Origin: Pagrus major
Lineage: Eukaryota; Chordata; Actinopteri; Spariformes; Sparidae
Assembly (NCBI RefSeq): GCF_040436345.1
Contig: NC_133227.1
Coordinates: 23,248,671 to 23,312,670 of the forward strand
DNA length: 64,000 bases
Reading direction: 5' to 3'
Every line of letters starts with the position of its first letter. Position 1 is the first letter of the stretch. Shown piece after piece: positions 34,493 to 45,569 of this stretch. The notes under the pieces were generated by a model, which saw only the letters and a list, made by a program, of their open reading frames with translations, had not been told where the DNA came from and did no database searches. A program made the position numbers and the translations under genes.

Positions 34493-37400
34493 TTATGAGG
34501 TGAATTTCAGTTTCAGCGCCTCGTGAAACTTGAGGATGTCTTCCATGGAGTCAGTCGGGACCGTCTGCTCCACAACATGACGGACTCCGCACTCTAAGAC
34601 ACGATAGTAGCGCTTCACTTCCTGTTGCTCAGACTGAAGTCGTTTCTCCACCTTTTCATGCTCCTGTTGAGCTTCACTCAGCATCTTCTTGTACTTTGAC
34701 TCCACAGATTTTATTTTCTCCTCCATTTGTTTCAGGTAGAACTCTCTGAGCTCTGCCTCTCTCTGATTCAACATCTCCACCACCTGCAGGTAGGTTTTGT
34801 TGGAGTAAAACTGTCCCTCATTGTTGGTCACCATCTCCTCCACCTTCTCCAGCAGGTCCAGGACCTGTCCTCGATCGTTGGTCTTGTTGTTGTTGAGGAC
34901 ATGATATCTGTTTCCTGCCTTCCTCAGGATGGACTGCAGCTCAGGTCCAGCCTGCTCAAAGTCTGGTTCAGTTTGTTCATCCTGGGTGAAGAGGATGATG
35001 GTGTATTTCCAGGCGTCCTCTCCGAAGATCTCCTCCACCTGCCTGACAGTGTCTTGCTCCTCGTTGGTGAAAGGCCCCACCTTGATGACCAGCAGGATGG
35101 CGTGGGGCCCCGGGGCCGACATGTTGATGCATTTTGAGATCTCCCTCTTCACTGTTTGCTCAGGTAACGAGGTGTCAAAGAGGCCGGGAGTGTCGACGAT
35201 GGTCAGCTGTCTGTCGTAGACCTCATCTGTCTGCTTACAGCACTCTCTGGTCACTGAGGAGAGAAAACACATGACGTTTTAATGTGAAACACAACTTCAC
35301 AAATACAGGATGAAGGAGATGATCACACAGAGACACGACTGTTCAAATAACATGCAAGAGAAGTCAGAGTCAGGTGCCTGTGTCACAGGAACATCGCTGT
35401 TCAGGGCCATCCACATTAGGACTGATCACTGTGTGAGCAGCCACATCGATGAATGATAACAATCTGTAAAAAGTGGTGCCAGGCACAAGGAAAATGTTTC
35501 AGAATGTGGATGTTGACGACCTGTTACTGCTGTACATCGTGCAGAGAACAGACAGTTTGATAACTCTCTGTAATGTTAGTTGTCGTCTTTTGAGAAATAT
35601 TTTTTATTTATGTGTCACCATCAGTTGTCCTGGCGATCGTCAAAGAGGACGTCAGTAAGGATAAATTAAAACCCCTTCAGCACCAAAGATCATTCGGCAG
35701 TATGTCTCAGATAAAATGAAATTCTTTTATATGTAATTTGCAGCTTATATATGTTATAAATCTAGTGTTTATTAAGTGAGTAACGCTGATAACAAAGACT
35801 GAGTAATCAGAGTAGATCATCTATAAGGTGTTTCCTTTTTTTGGATTTTCATTGGCTGTCAGTGTTCCTTCAATACTGAAATAATTCTGCAGAACACAAT
35901 TAACATCCAACACTATCGTTCAGTGCCAAAGCGGGAACCTCATCACACAGCTTTTAACAGAGGAAACTGTTAGCAGTTTGACACATTAACTAATAACCAC
36001 CCTCAGTGCGTATAAGTGTTACCTGAGGACTGACTGACAGCAGCACCGAAGGCATCTCTTCCCAGTATGTTGTTTCCACTGGAGCTCTTTCCAGCACCAG
36101 TTTTTCCAACAAGAACCAGTCTGAAATCTGACACAGAACAGAAAACAAGGTGATGTAAGAGATGACACACCACAAGATGAAATTAAAAACAACATAAAAG
36201 TCAAATCATTTTGTATAAAACTCCTTTATGGTGTCCTTTTTTTGTTATAAATATAATCATTACTTAGTTCCTGTGCATTATTATTCACAGAACTTATTAC
36301 AGTCTTGGCTGAATTGATATTGATATTTCTTTCTGGAAACTATGTTTGAATTATATTCACTGCAGAATTATGTGTTTGCAGTATCAGATACAACACGATG
36401 ACAATAACTTAGTCTGTGTGCAGTGACGAGGGGGCGACAACTGCACGTCATTGTGCAATCCTGTATTTTATAGTGACAAGGAAGCTGAACCTTGAACCTA
36501 AAACTTATGATAAGGGAATAACCAGCAAAGCACCATGACACACCTGTTAAAGCGATTGTTTTAACCCTATCTATTCCCTTGTCTCCGTGCTAATCAAACA
36601 TTATAACCTTGTAACTGTGATTTTTGTGTAACAAAAGTTGGTTTAAGTGTAAAACTCCTTTGAAGTGATGGAAGGTTTCTCACATGGAAGATCACCCTTG
36701 GATTGTCTTCTTCTCTGTAGTGCTGTTCAGGGAAAGAAAAAAACACTTATTCCTCACACCATCAGGATCACTTATGAAACAGCCAAATTACTGCAATCAA
36801 AAACTTTGAGCAGGAATATACTTAACAGAGTCATAACAGACGCAGTTGATGTTAATGTGTGTTGTCCTGGATCAATAACGAGTCAAATAAAGGTGGATTT
36901 TGAAGTACTTGTGTTAGTCTGTGTTCAGAGTCGACGGACAATTATGTCTTATGTTGAGACCACAGTGAGCTGAACTACAGTTCAGACAGGATTTTTCAGA
37001 CTAGCAGTAACATCTGCTTCTAAAATGGATGTTGAGACGATCTCTGACCAACAGGGCAGAGCAGCTGGACCAAATGTCACCGCAAGTGGAAAGATTGCGG
37101 GATGAGAGCCAGAATAAGAGGTACACTAACACCACTTCGACCTTATTCTGTTCTTCTACCCAGCCTACTTCTGGCCAATGTCTGGTTGCAGGAATGGATG
37201 GATGAAATATTACTCAGCCTCACTCAGCAACGGCAGAATCGGAGACTGTTTTTCCTACATCTTTACGAAGACTATCTACATCCCAAAATCCCAGAACAAG
37301 CTTTTGCACTTGATGTGCGGACAGAAGACAGATACTGCGTCAGAGCCAGAGTAGCTTGTTTTTTATTTTATCGGCAATCAGGCACAAAAAACACCAAAAT

Positions 37401-38180
37401 TGGAGAAATAAACAGCTGTTTGTGTCTTATTAGTCACAACAAGCAGACTATATTAAACATCATTCTGTCTGATATTATGATATAACTTTTATCAGAGGAT
37501 ATATAAGATGTAACTCATTCAGTATCATTTTGAGATTTAAGACTCTCAGCAACCTAATAAAGACTAGTCTACATCCCAAAATCCCGGATAAGGCTATATT
37601 GCACTTGATGTGTGGACAGAAGAAGGATGCTGAATCAGAGCCAGCATAGCTCATTTTAAATTGATCTATTTTATGAGCAATCAAACACAAAAATGATACT
37701 GATAATTGGAAAAATGCTGATTATCTGCACAGACAATCGTCCAGACCTCTGGTCTATCCCTAGTTGCTAACACTCAAATGAAGAGCATAGTTAAAATGAG
37801 CCACAATCTTTAAATCTGTCTGTGTCTTATTAGTCAGCACAAGCAGTTAAAGTTGAAGATGTTAAACTACATCATAGTTATATTTAACATCATTTTGTCT
37901 GATATATGAGGATAAAACTGTGACATCATATTTAGTATTTGAAGAGACTTTATGAGGATGTTACAGATTTAAATCTCAACAACCAAACTCTAACATATAT
38001 TTTTTAAAATCTGTTAATGTTTTCAATATCAGTTCAATATCACTATTTCCTATACACTTGTTTAATTATTCATATGTAGGCCACAAAATAACTTATAACA
38101 ATGAAAAGATTGAGCAGTTGCATTTTAATTCGCTGTTTGGGGCCATTTTGTTAAGAACTAAAGTGAAAGTAAATCACGAA

Positions 38181-38211
<31 letters not shown>

Positions 38212-38445
38212 AAACATTGACTGCTTTAAACTCATGACACCTGTCAGAAACGTTTGCTCGACGACTCTTAGTAAAAAAAAAAAGTAACGACCTGATAAAA
38301 GTCTTAATAGCAACAACATTCACGTTAAAGTGTTGACAGATGGAGTAAATCTTCACAACAGTCCTGACGTCAGACTCTCAGTCAGACTATAAAACTGTGA
38401 AATCAGACATTAATCAAACTTACGTGATTTGTCGCTCTCCGCCAT
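34493..38445 (-). CDS. GIMAP-family GTPase with C-terminal coiled coil (cassette 3)
   Basis: Four coding exons on the minus strand, all phase 1: 38424-38445 (MAESDKS), 36684-36722 (RRR linker), 36023-36127 (P-loop) and 34493-35253, giving 308 residues. The P-loop GKTGAGKS is at about 28-35; the next motif is GNNILG where the sisters have GNTILG (Thr to Asn), a change in the G1-adjacent segment. DTPGLFD and [14 protein letters not shown] follow. The region after the G4-like FTQDEQTEPDFE is shorter and differs from the KSDIDRQ of the sisters. The coiled coil begins at [15 protein letters not shown]. The protein ends KLKFTS. It is a close relative of the cassette-2 gene. Intron 1 carries a LINE endonuclease fragment and a local tandem duplication. 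It is divergent to the gene at 40946. Confidence 0.88.
37102..37340 (+). mobile_element. L2/Maui LINE endonuclease fragment
   Basis: Open frame with LTPLRPYSVLLPSLLLANVW, WMDEILLSLTQQRQNRR, LYEDYLHPKIPEQAFALD and RTEDR. This follows the order of the apurinic-endonuclease domain start of L2/Maui elements (lsNvrSL..KmDEL, cc.l.lTETWL...iPD.af.l). It is degenerate and lies in intron 1 of the cassette-3 minus-strand GIMAP. Confidence 0.65.
37255..37910. repeat. Local tandem duplication of about 310 bp
   Basis: 37257-37490 and about 37568-37910 share CTACATCCCAAAATCCC, GCACTTGATGTG.GGACAGAAG, TCAGAGCCAG, TTTGTGTCTTATTAGTCA-type and AACATCATT.TGTCTGATAT blocks in the same order. One copy includes the end of the LINE endonuclease piece, so the duplication is younger than that insertion. 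Confidence 0.6.
38160..38213 (+). promoter_or_regulatory. IRF/PRDI-like motif and (TAAA)n next to cassette-3 exon 1
   Basis: AAAGTGAAAGTAAA at 38160-38173 (core AAGTGAAAGT), followed by about nine TAAA units at 38179-38213. The cassette-2 gene has the same pair of elements at 26337-26385. On the gene strand the motif lies about 250 bases downstream of exon 1. Confidence 0.35.
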
Positions 38446-38540
38446 CACAGATGCTTTCTTTACTTTCTCTTTATCTGACGCGATCAGGTGTCACGAGACA
38501 CAAAATGGAGACAAATACCCAAAAACGTGCCTGACATCTA

Positions 38541-38561
38541 CATCCGGTCTACAAAATAAAA
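38541..38561. promoter_or_regulatory. Conserved upstream block of cassette-3 minus-strand GIMAP
   Basis: CATCCGGTCT followed by ACAAAATAAAA, about 100 bases upstream of the start codon at 38445; the cassette-2 counterpart is at 26726-26747. Confidence 0.4.
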
Positions 38562-38654
38562 GAAGAAGCTCGCTCACAAACAAGCACCACACATCCACCC
38601 ATCGAGAACATTTTCTCTGCATTTTGACAGGACCAGTAATCGCTTAGGAAATGA

Positions 38655-39215
38655 CGTCAGTCCCAAAACCTGGAAATCTGTTAGCATCTTTGCACTTCCG
38701 GTTCCCTCCTCTCAAAGTCAATGAGTATTTTGAATTGGTTTTCAGTTTAATTCCTGAAAAAAGATCTGTGGTCACCAGAGGCTGATATATATATTAACAC
38801 GTTTTGTTCTACGGCATAAAATACATCATTAAATGTTCCACAATTTAATTATAAAGCTCTTATTTGTCTTTAAAACAGTGGTTGCTAACAAGTGGCGAAA
38901 TAAAGCTGCAGACGTGGTCACGGACATTAAAGGTCATCACATCAAACACAGAGACTCATCTACTCACTTCATTCACAAACTATTCTAACTCGACTTTACA
39001 ACTTGTACATTGATCAGTTTATAGAAAACATGTGTAGTGATTGTGTAGTCGCTTAGTAGTGGTGACATTTAAGTCATGTGACCATGATGTCGTCTGTTTA
39101 TAGCCTAAAATTAGCTTTTTACCGCTAGAGATTTAACTTACGCTTCAAAAATCACAAAAGTGGCATTCACCTCTGAAGATTATCTTGCTGAACAAAATGT
39201 GTAAGTATCCTAAAC
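38655..39215. repeat. Dispersed repeat, family alpha, copy 3
   Basis: Shares AACCTGGAAATC, TTTGCACTTCCGGTTCCCTC, ACAAACTATTCTAACTC, TGATCAGTTTATAGAAAACA and GACATTTAAGTCATGTGACC with copy 1. It occupies most of the space between the divergent cassette-3 genes. Confidence 0.65.
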
Positions 39216-39594
39216 TTGTAATTAATAAATGGTACATTTATAGTTGATAAGGTTTAGTTAAGTAATATCACTGTTAAGAAACAATGACATTGTTCATAAA
39301 ACATCATAAAGGTTAAAAACATCAGTTACAACTCCCTGATTGCCATCCAAATAATGTTTATAAATGAACTACACAGTATTTATTAACCATTTACAAATAT
39401 CATGAACTTCAATTGCAACTTTCCAATAAACAATTAATGAAATAGTTTGTGAAGCATTTCAATGCTTGTTAACAGTGAAATAACTATTAACTGAATTTAA
39501 ATTAACTACAAATATACAGTTTTAATCATATATAATTGTATATTTTAATGATATGATAGATGTTATACAGTGTTACCATAGTCAAATCATGGTC

Positions 39595-39702
39595 TTTTAT
39601 TTTGAAAGTTTTTCCGGGAAGTAGCGCAGCTGAAACTGAGCTACTTGATGAAACAGGTAGTCAGTAACTGAGGAAATAGTTTATTTTACCTCGACTACTG
39701 CG
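39595..39702 (+). promoter_or_regulatory. Candidate non-coding first exon of the cassette-3 tandem GIMAP
   Basis: Donor CTACTGCG/GTGAGTTTG at 39702/39703 matches the donors of cassettes 1 and 2. The TTTTATTTTGAAAGT block just upstream also occurs at the same place in cassette 2 (near 28690). Confidence 0.45.
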
Positions 39703-40945
39703 GTGAGTTTGTCTGCTTCATTACTTAAAGATAAACATTTTATTTCTGTTTGCAGCACAAATAAGATTTCTAAAGTTTGACTCCTTTATCCAGTTTTCAG
39801 TTTGAGTTTCTTTTTATTTGTCTTTCATTCAAGTCATGTGATGTATGTCGTATGCATCTGCAGAAGTCATTTTTATTTCATGACAGAGACAATCTGTCGG
39901 TGTTGCAGATAAATGTGGAGACATTGCTGCACCTGTATCTGTTCCTGATCAGAGCACCAAGTTGTTCTTGTCACACACAGACAGGTATCCTACATGGTGT
40001 CAGTCATTTCTCTGCCTGTCACCTGACAGTTGAATCTTGTGTGTCAGTGCAGCCAAAATATTGATACCTGGATATCGTTATATATCGTGATATGACATGA
40101 GTGTTGTCTTTTCCTGGATTTAAAGGCTGCATTACAATAAAGTGATGTAATTTTCTGGTAATTTTCCCGATATAGCCTAAAACTATCACAAGATTATCTT
40201 GTCGCCCAGCCCTGGTTGTTTGTAAAAAAGCACCTCCCTAAATCCACCACAATCATTTTAGAAATAATTTATTATTTTCAAATAGAGCTGTTCAAGTTAT
40301 CTGGCGAAAATACAAATAATTTGTCATATCGCAATATATATCGCAGTTCTCGTCTGCATTCTGTTTTTATTTAGGTTTTACGCAGCGTCACAACTTCTTT
40401 GGAATAAGGATTGAAAATCGGGTCGCTCATCCACTCCAACTTCTTCTCAGCTGTTCCTTGAACTCGTTTCGGGATCTTGCTCAGATTTGCATTAACTGTT
40501 TCCCACTTCTTTTTTGCAGGACTTTGGCCACTTCAGGCGTATTCTTGGATCTTCTTTTCCAAAAGAAAATGTGTCTGGATGTGTTCCAGGTTCTCAGATG
40601 TCGTGGATGAATTAACTTCCTCTACAACCAGCATATTGATGCTCAGCAGTTTGATTAAAAACACTTTGTTTGGAGGACAAACTGAAAGTGAAGACACCTG
40701 AATTAATCCTTCAATGCCCCCTGTGCTTAGAGTAAGTACAGCAGGTCGCTTCATTTCTGACCTGTCAGACTTCTTATAGTGATGTCACCATGTTTACAGA
40801 TTTTGAATATTAATTCAGTCAGTACAAAGTTATTTTTCCCTGATATAAATTACCAGTTTATCAGTTTTCAGGCTTTTTCCAGAAATACCTTCCTGACTTT
40901 CTGACCTCTTCCTGTTTTCTCTAGCAGGTTTTGTGTCGCTCAAAC

Positions 40946-43183
40946 ATGAATCCTGATCAGGATCCTGATCCTGAACCTGATCCTGATCCTGATCCTGAAC
41001 CTGAACCTGATCCAGATCCGGGTCTCACCATTGTCCTTCTGGGTCACTCAGGAGTTGGTAAAAGTGCTTCGGGAAACACCATCCTGGGTCGACAAGCGTT
41101 TGAGTCAAAACTTTCCTTCAGATCAGTGACAACACAGATCTCAGAAATTCCTGGAACTGTTTTTGGGAAGCGGATCTCAGTGGTCGACACTCCGGGAATA
41201 TTAACTCCGGGATCTGAAGAGGAGATTAAGGAACGCTGTCAGAAGGTCCTGCAGTCCTCCACGCCTTGTTTGTTCCTGGTGGTGGTTAAAATAGATCGAT
41301 TCACCGTTGAGCAGAGAGACGCTGTGAAGACAGCTCTCACAGTCATCGGAGGTGATGGAATCAAGAACGGTTACCTGCTCTTCACAGCTGGAGACTTCTT
41401 AAATAACATGCAGTTGGATGATTTCATCAATGAAAAGCCAGATGCTCCACTTAGACCTCTCGTCGAAAGTTTTGAAGGGAGGTGTCATGTGTTCAACAAT
41501 AAAATTCATTCAGAAGAACAAGTCCAAGAGTTGCTGGAGAAGTCAGGCCACCTCAGAAACGGTGAGTCATGATCTCATTCATGATCATTTTAAACCAGCA
41601 AACAGGAAACACTCTCAGCAGGAAAGTAGTCTGGGTGGTTATTGTCAGCTGAAGACTTTACATCAGTAGATCGGCTTATCAACCTAATTTCTACCTAGGT
41701 CTACTGTGCATATTTATCCAACTACTGTTGGAGCAGATAGTGAAGGTAAAAGTAGACAACCGTTCATTTCTTTGGACAGCTTGCATTCAAACGCACAGAT
41801 ATTATGGAGACGGCACTGCAGGAGTGGCAACCTGTCTACTTCCACTTCTTCTCTGGATTCGTGACATCACTTCCTGTCCAGCCTCTGCTCCATCAGCTTC
41901 TGTAACTCAACACAAGATTATTCAATGTAACTAAACTAACTAAAGACACGTGAATCTTCTGGCATTTAACCCACGATGGTCAGTGGGGTTTTTGGAAAAT
42001 TAAGTTTTTAAATATTGAATAAACGGTTATATTAGATGGTTTTTCAAGTCGTCCTTGTCTGAACCTATGAAGCCACACGACATGCTGTTGAGAAAGACTC
42101 TGTTCTAAGGCTGCATCTTTAGTTAATAGTGTTGTTACAAACATTAATAAAACCAATCATACAAATATAATTGATGCAAATTCAGTTTATAAATGCACCT
42201 TTGATTGACATTTCACTGATCTATGTGTAAAAGAATCACCTCATTTATTATAGATTTGACCCCAGGACTCTACAACTCAGTCAAATTAATCTGTGAAATA
42301 ATTTGCAGAAGGTTTGGCAACATGTGCTTTGTAATTTTGCCCACCGAACATCTGAAGAGTTTAATGACCCGTCAGAAGTGATAAAATAATTTTCTTAATG
42401 TCTCTCTATGTTTGATGTCCTTCAGCTGCTCGTCCCACGACGGAAAGGAGGATCGTGCTGCTCGGTCTGCCTGGAGGAGGGAAGAGTTCATCAGGAAACA
42501 CCATCCTGGGATCAGAGAAGTTTGAAACAGACACTGACTTTGAGCCAGTCGGCACTGAGAGCGTCTGCAAGTCAGCAGAGGTGGCAGGTCACAGGGTCAA
42601 AGTGGTGGACACTCCAGGATTCACTGAAGTTCAGCCACAGAGTCAGAAGTACCAGGAGATCATGAGGAAGTCCATAGCCCAGGCCAGTCCAGGACCACAC
42701 GCCTTCGTCATTGTGTTGAAGTTTGGCAGGATATATGGTACAGACTCTGCCCTGCTCCAGAATCTGACAAAACTGTTAAGCAGTGATGCTCCAAACTACA
42801 CGATGGTAGTTTTTACTCACGGAGATGAGCTTGGAAGTCAGTCCATTGATCAGAAGATCAAGCCTGGAACCCCTGTGTCCGAACTGGTCTCTGTGTGCGG
42901 TGGTAGATACTGTGTGTTTGAGAACAAGGGAAGAAGAAGCAGAGAGCAGGTTAATAACTTCATGAGAACAATCGATGACATGGTCGAAGCTAACAATGAA
43001 AAGCACTACACCTCTGACAGGTTCAACTTTGCTGTAAGAACCCGACAAACACAGACTGATGAGTCAGGGTGTTGGGAAGCAGTTTGTGGGTGTTTCTGTT
43101 GTTGTCAACAATCAGATCAGACCGAATCAGATGATGAAAGGCAGCCACTTCTGCATCAGGGATCAGGATACAAGATAAACTGA
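40946..43183 (+). CDS. Tandem-domain GIMAP-family GTPase with Asp/Glu-Pro repeat N terminus (cassette 3)
   Basis: Coding exons 40946-41561 and 42426-43183, phase-1 junction, 457 residues, plus a likely non-coding exon ending at 39702. The N terminus is a run of about ten Asp-Pro/Glu-Pro dipeptides (residues 6-25), longer than in the sisters. Domain 1: P-loop GHSGVGKS at 33-40, DTPGIL, FTAGD. Domain 2: P-loop GLPGGGKS at 219-226, DTPGF, SPGPHAFVIVL, FTHGDEL. The tail has a Cys cluster (CWEAVCGCFCCC, likely palmitoylated) and then SDDERQPLL, which fits the acidic di-leucine pattern [DE]xxxL[LI] used for endosome or lysosome sorting. No transmembrane segment. It should be a membrane-attached immune GTPase by family knowledge; its location is inferred from the tail. 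Confidence 0.9.
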
Positions 43184-44907
43184 TTCAGTGGTTTCTTCAG
43201 AAGCTTGAACATCCACATGGAAATCCTGCTGTGAGGTGATCACATCGAGAACAGTAACATCACCAATGAAGACAAACAGAAGAGTGGACATGGTCTGACG
43301 GTTGTTCACAGTTGCAAAGTCACATGCGAGTTCACTTTTTAAAAACTCTTCACACAGTTCTCTTTACAAACATGACGCTCAGCACAACAGTTAGTCACAC
43401 GACCAAAATACACTAAAGCAACGACAACAGTTGTGTAAAAATGTTTATGCTTTCATAAACTGACAACGTGAGCAGCAGAGGTTTGTGAACACACTGTCTG
43501 TTTCACCTGATCCAGCCACTGAATTAGTGACTGCAATATCACCAGACTCCCTTTAAAAAATTGTGCAATTAAGAGAGTCATTAAGTGAGGAGAAACGACA
43601 AATTCAAAATCATTGGTGCCTTCTTGTTAATTCAGCATTATATGCAAAACATAACAAGTCTGAGTAGCGTTTGAGAAGAATACTTGTACTTTTTACTTAA
43701 GTATTATTTTAATACCAGTATTTTTACTTGTAATTGAGTAATATTTAAGTAATGTAACTGTACTCATATTGTTACGAGTAGCGATCACTACTGTGCAGTC
43801 TCTTGTTTGTTTGGTTCTTTGTTTGTTTATTTATTTATTTGTTTATTGTAATTGCATGGATTGTGTTACTTGGCATCATGCTTCAACAGACGTTTCTGTA
43901 CCTTTTGTATGAAGTTATCTTTCACAAAATGAAACTAAAGTAATTACACTGACACTAAAACCCTCCACACGTTCATTATACGTCATGTATAGAAAAGCTA
44001 CAGGCGTAGAAATACAACAGTGCTCATCAGGCCTGTTTTCATCACATCACTAGACCTTCTGTTGTCTTCTGAAACCGTTTAATGCCTGATTCATCCTGAC
44101 AGTCTTCTGCAGACATGTCCAGACATTCAGCACTCACTGTGTCAGAGAGGAACATCTCATTATAAACTAGACAAGGAGAATAATTTCTGACAAAATCTTC
44201 AGTATTGACAAAAGTGTGTTAGCAACTGTAAAAGAAAGGAAAAAAAAGGTTAAACCTTTGTTGACGTTCTTGGTGCTTTCTTGGTACAACATCCCCTGAG
44301 GGCCACGTTAAGCGTGATAACACTTACACATTTACAACTTTGTTTACGTTTGTATTTCAGCATTTTTATACTGTATGTATTTACTGATGGAAAACAACTC
44401 TTTTCTTGAGACTGTATCATTTGATCAGAGGTGAGATGTTATTATTTTAATGTCTGGACCAAAAACTTTGAATTTAGTGTTTCAGGGAGCGGAGCTAATG
44501 AATGTATAATTATTTAACGTTGCCTCAACATTAAAATATGAATGAGAAAACTCGTTCTGCTTTTCCTCTTTGACATTTATCTTCATGTTTCTGACAGCTG
44601 AAGTCACTGGTTACTGAAGAGTTTTTGTGTCATCATCATCATCATCATCATAAGCACACACTTTGTTTTGTCATGATTAATTATGTGATTATTTCTGTAC
44701 ATGGTTCAAATCTTATTTCATAAATGTTATTATTTATATTTTATGGGTCGTTGGACACAATGTCGGTACGAGAAGGATCTTTCATGATGTTTATGACAGA
44801 AGAAGATGAAGATGGTGATGGTGTTCATACCACTTTTGTCCACAGGGGGCACCAGCATCAACAAAAATGAACATTCCTTGCAGCTGCTTTCATGTTTGGA
44901 AAAAGAT
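43184..44907. other. Intergenic with a partial repeat unit, no gene seen
   Basis: 3' flank of the cassette-3 tandem GIMAP and 3' flank of the ARAP gene (convergent). At about 43530-43680 there is a partial copy of the unit found three times at 61.5-63.9 kb (CCAGACTCCCTTTAAAAAA and a CCTTCTTGTTAATTCAGCAT block). A CAT triplet run lies at 44632-44650. No coding frame was recognised. Confidence 0.45.
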
Positions 44908-44913
44908 TTTATT
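44908..44913 (-). terminator. Candidate polyadenylation signal of the ARAP-family gene
   Basis: TTTATT on the plus strand (AATAAA on the minus strand) about 660 bases beyond the stop codon at 45570-45572. No RA or PH coding exon was found between the stop and this signal. Confidence 0.4.
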
Positions 44914-45569
44914 CGTAAAATGTTTCCTCGCAAGCAGACGGGATAATTTTACAGATCAGTCTATAACATCAGTATATGTATATGTGTTTTTCTAGACTCA
45001 GTAACTGCACACTGTAACCAGGGTTCTCTGATTCAGGGAACAGTGAGGATAAACAGAAAAGAGCCAGAATTATCAGTGTAGCCCAACACCGACCTGAAAG
45101 CAAGATTAAAGGGAAAAATTCACCCCAAAATCAAAAATACTTATTTTCCTTCTTACCTGTGGGATAAACCCTTTACTAAAACAATTTCTACATCCTGAAG
45201 TGATGTTACAGACTACTTAACACACACTTTCCACCTATCAAATTAAAGTAAACACATTGCACAAGTGTAGAGGGCACTGTCAGTGACAAAAGAGAGAGAT
45301 ATACTGCATACTGATACTTGGTTTCACTTAAGACTTTATATTGTAAATATTTCATTATGTGTATAAAAGATTCGGTCATGAGTAAAACACTGATCTTACA
45401 TGAACGAGATTAAAAGTGTGAGAAATAAAACTTCATTTGTAAACTTCATATGTACTTCACCTGAATTTATCTGCAGGAAAATATAAAAGTGTGTTAAAAA
45501 ATATTCATCTGATATTCAAACTTGGATCATCACAGAAAAGTATCAGTTCAACTTTCTTCTTCTTCCTCC

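Noticed and set aside
34727-35137. 136-codon plus-strand frame opposite the cassette-3 GIMAP last exon
   Set aside because: Antisense of a conserved coiled-coil coding region; no independent support.
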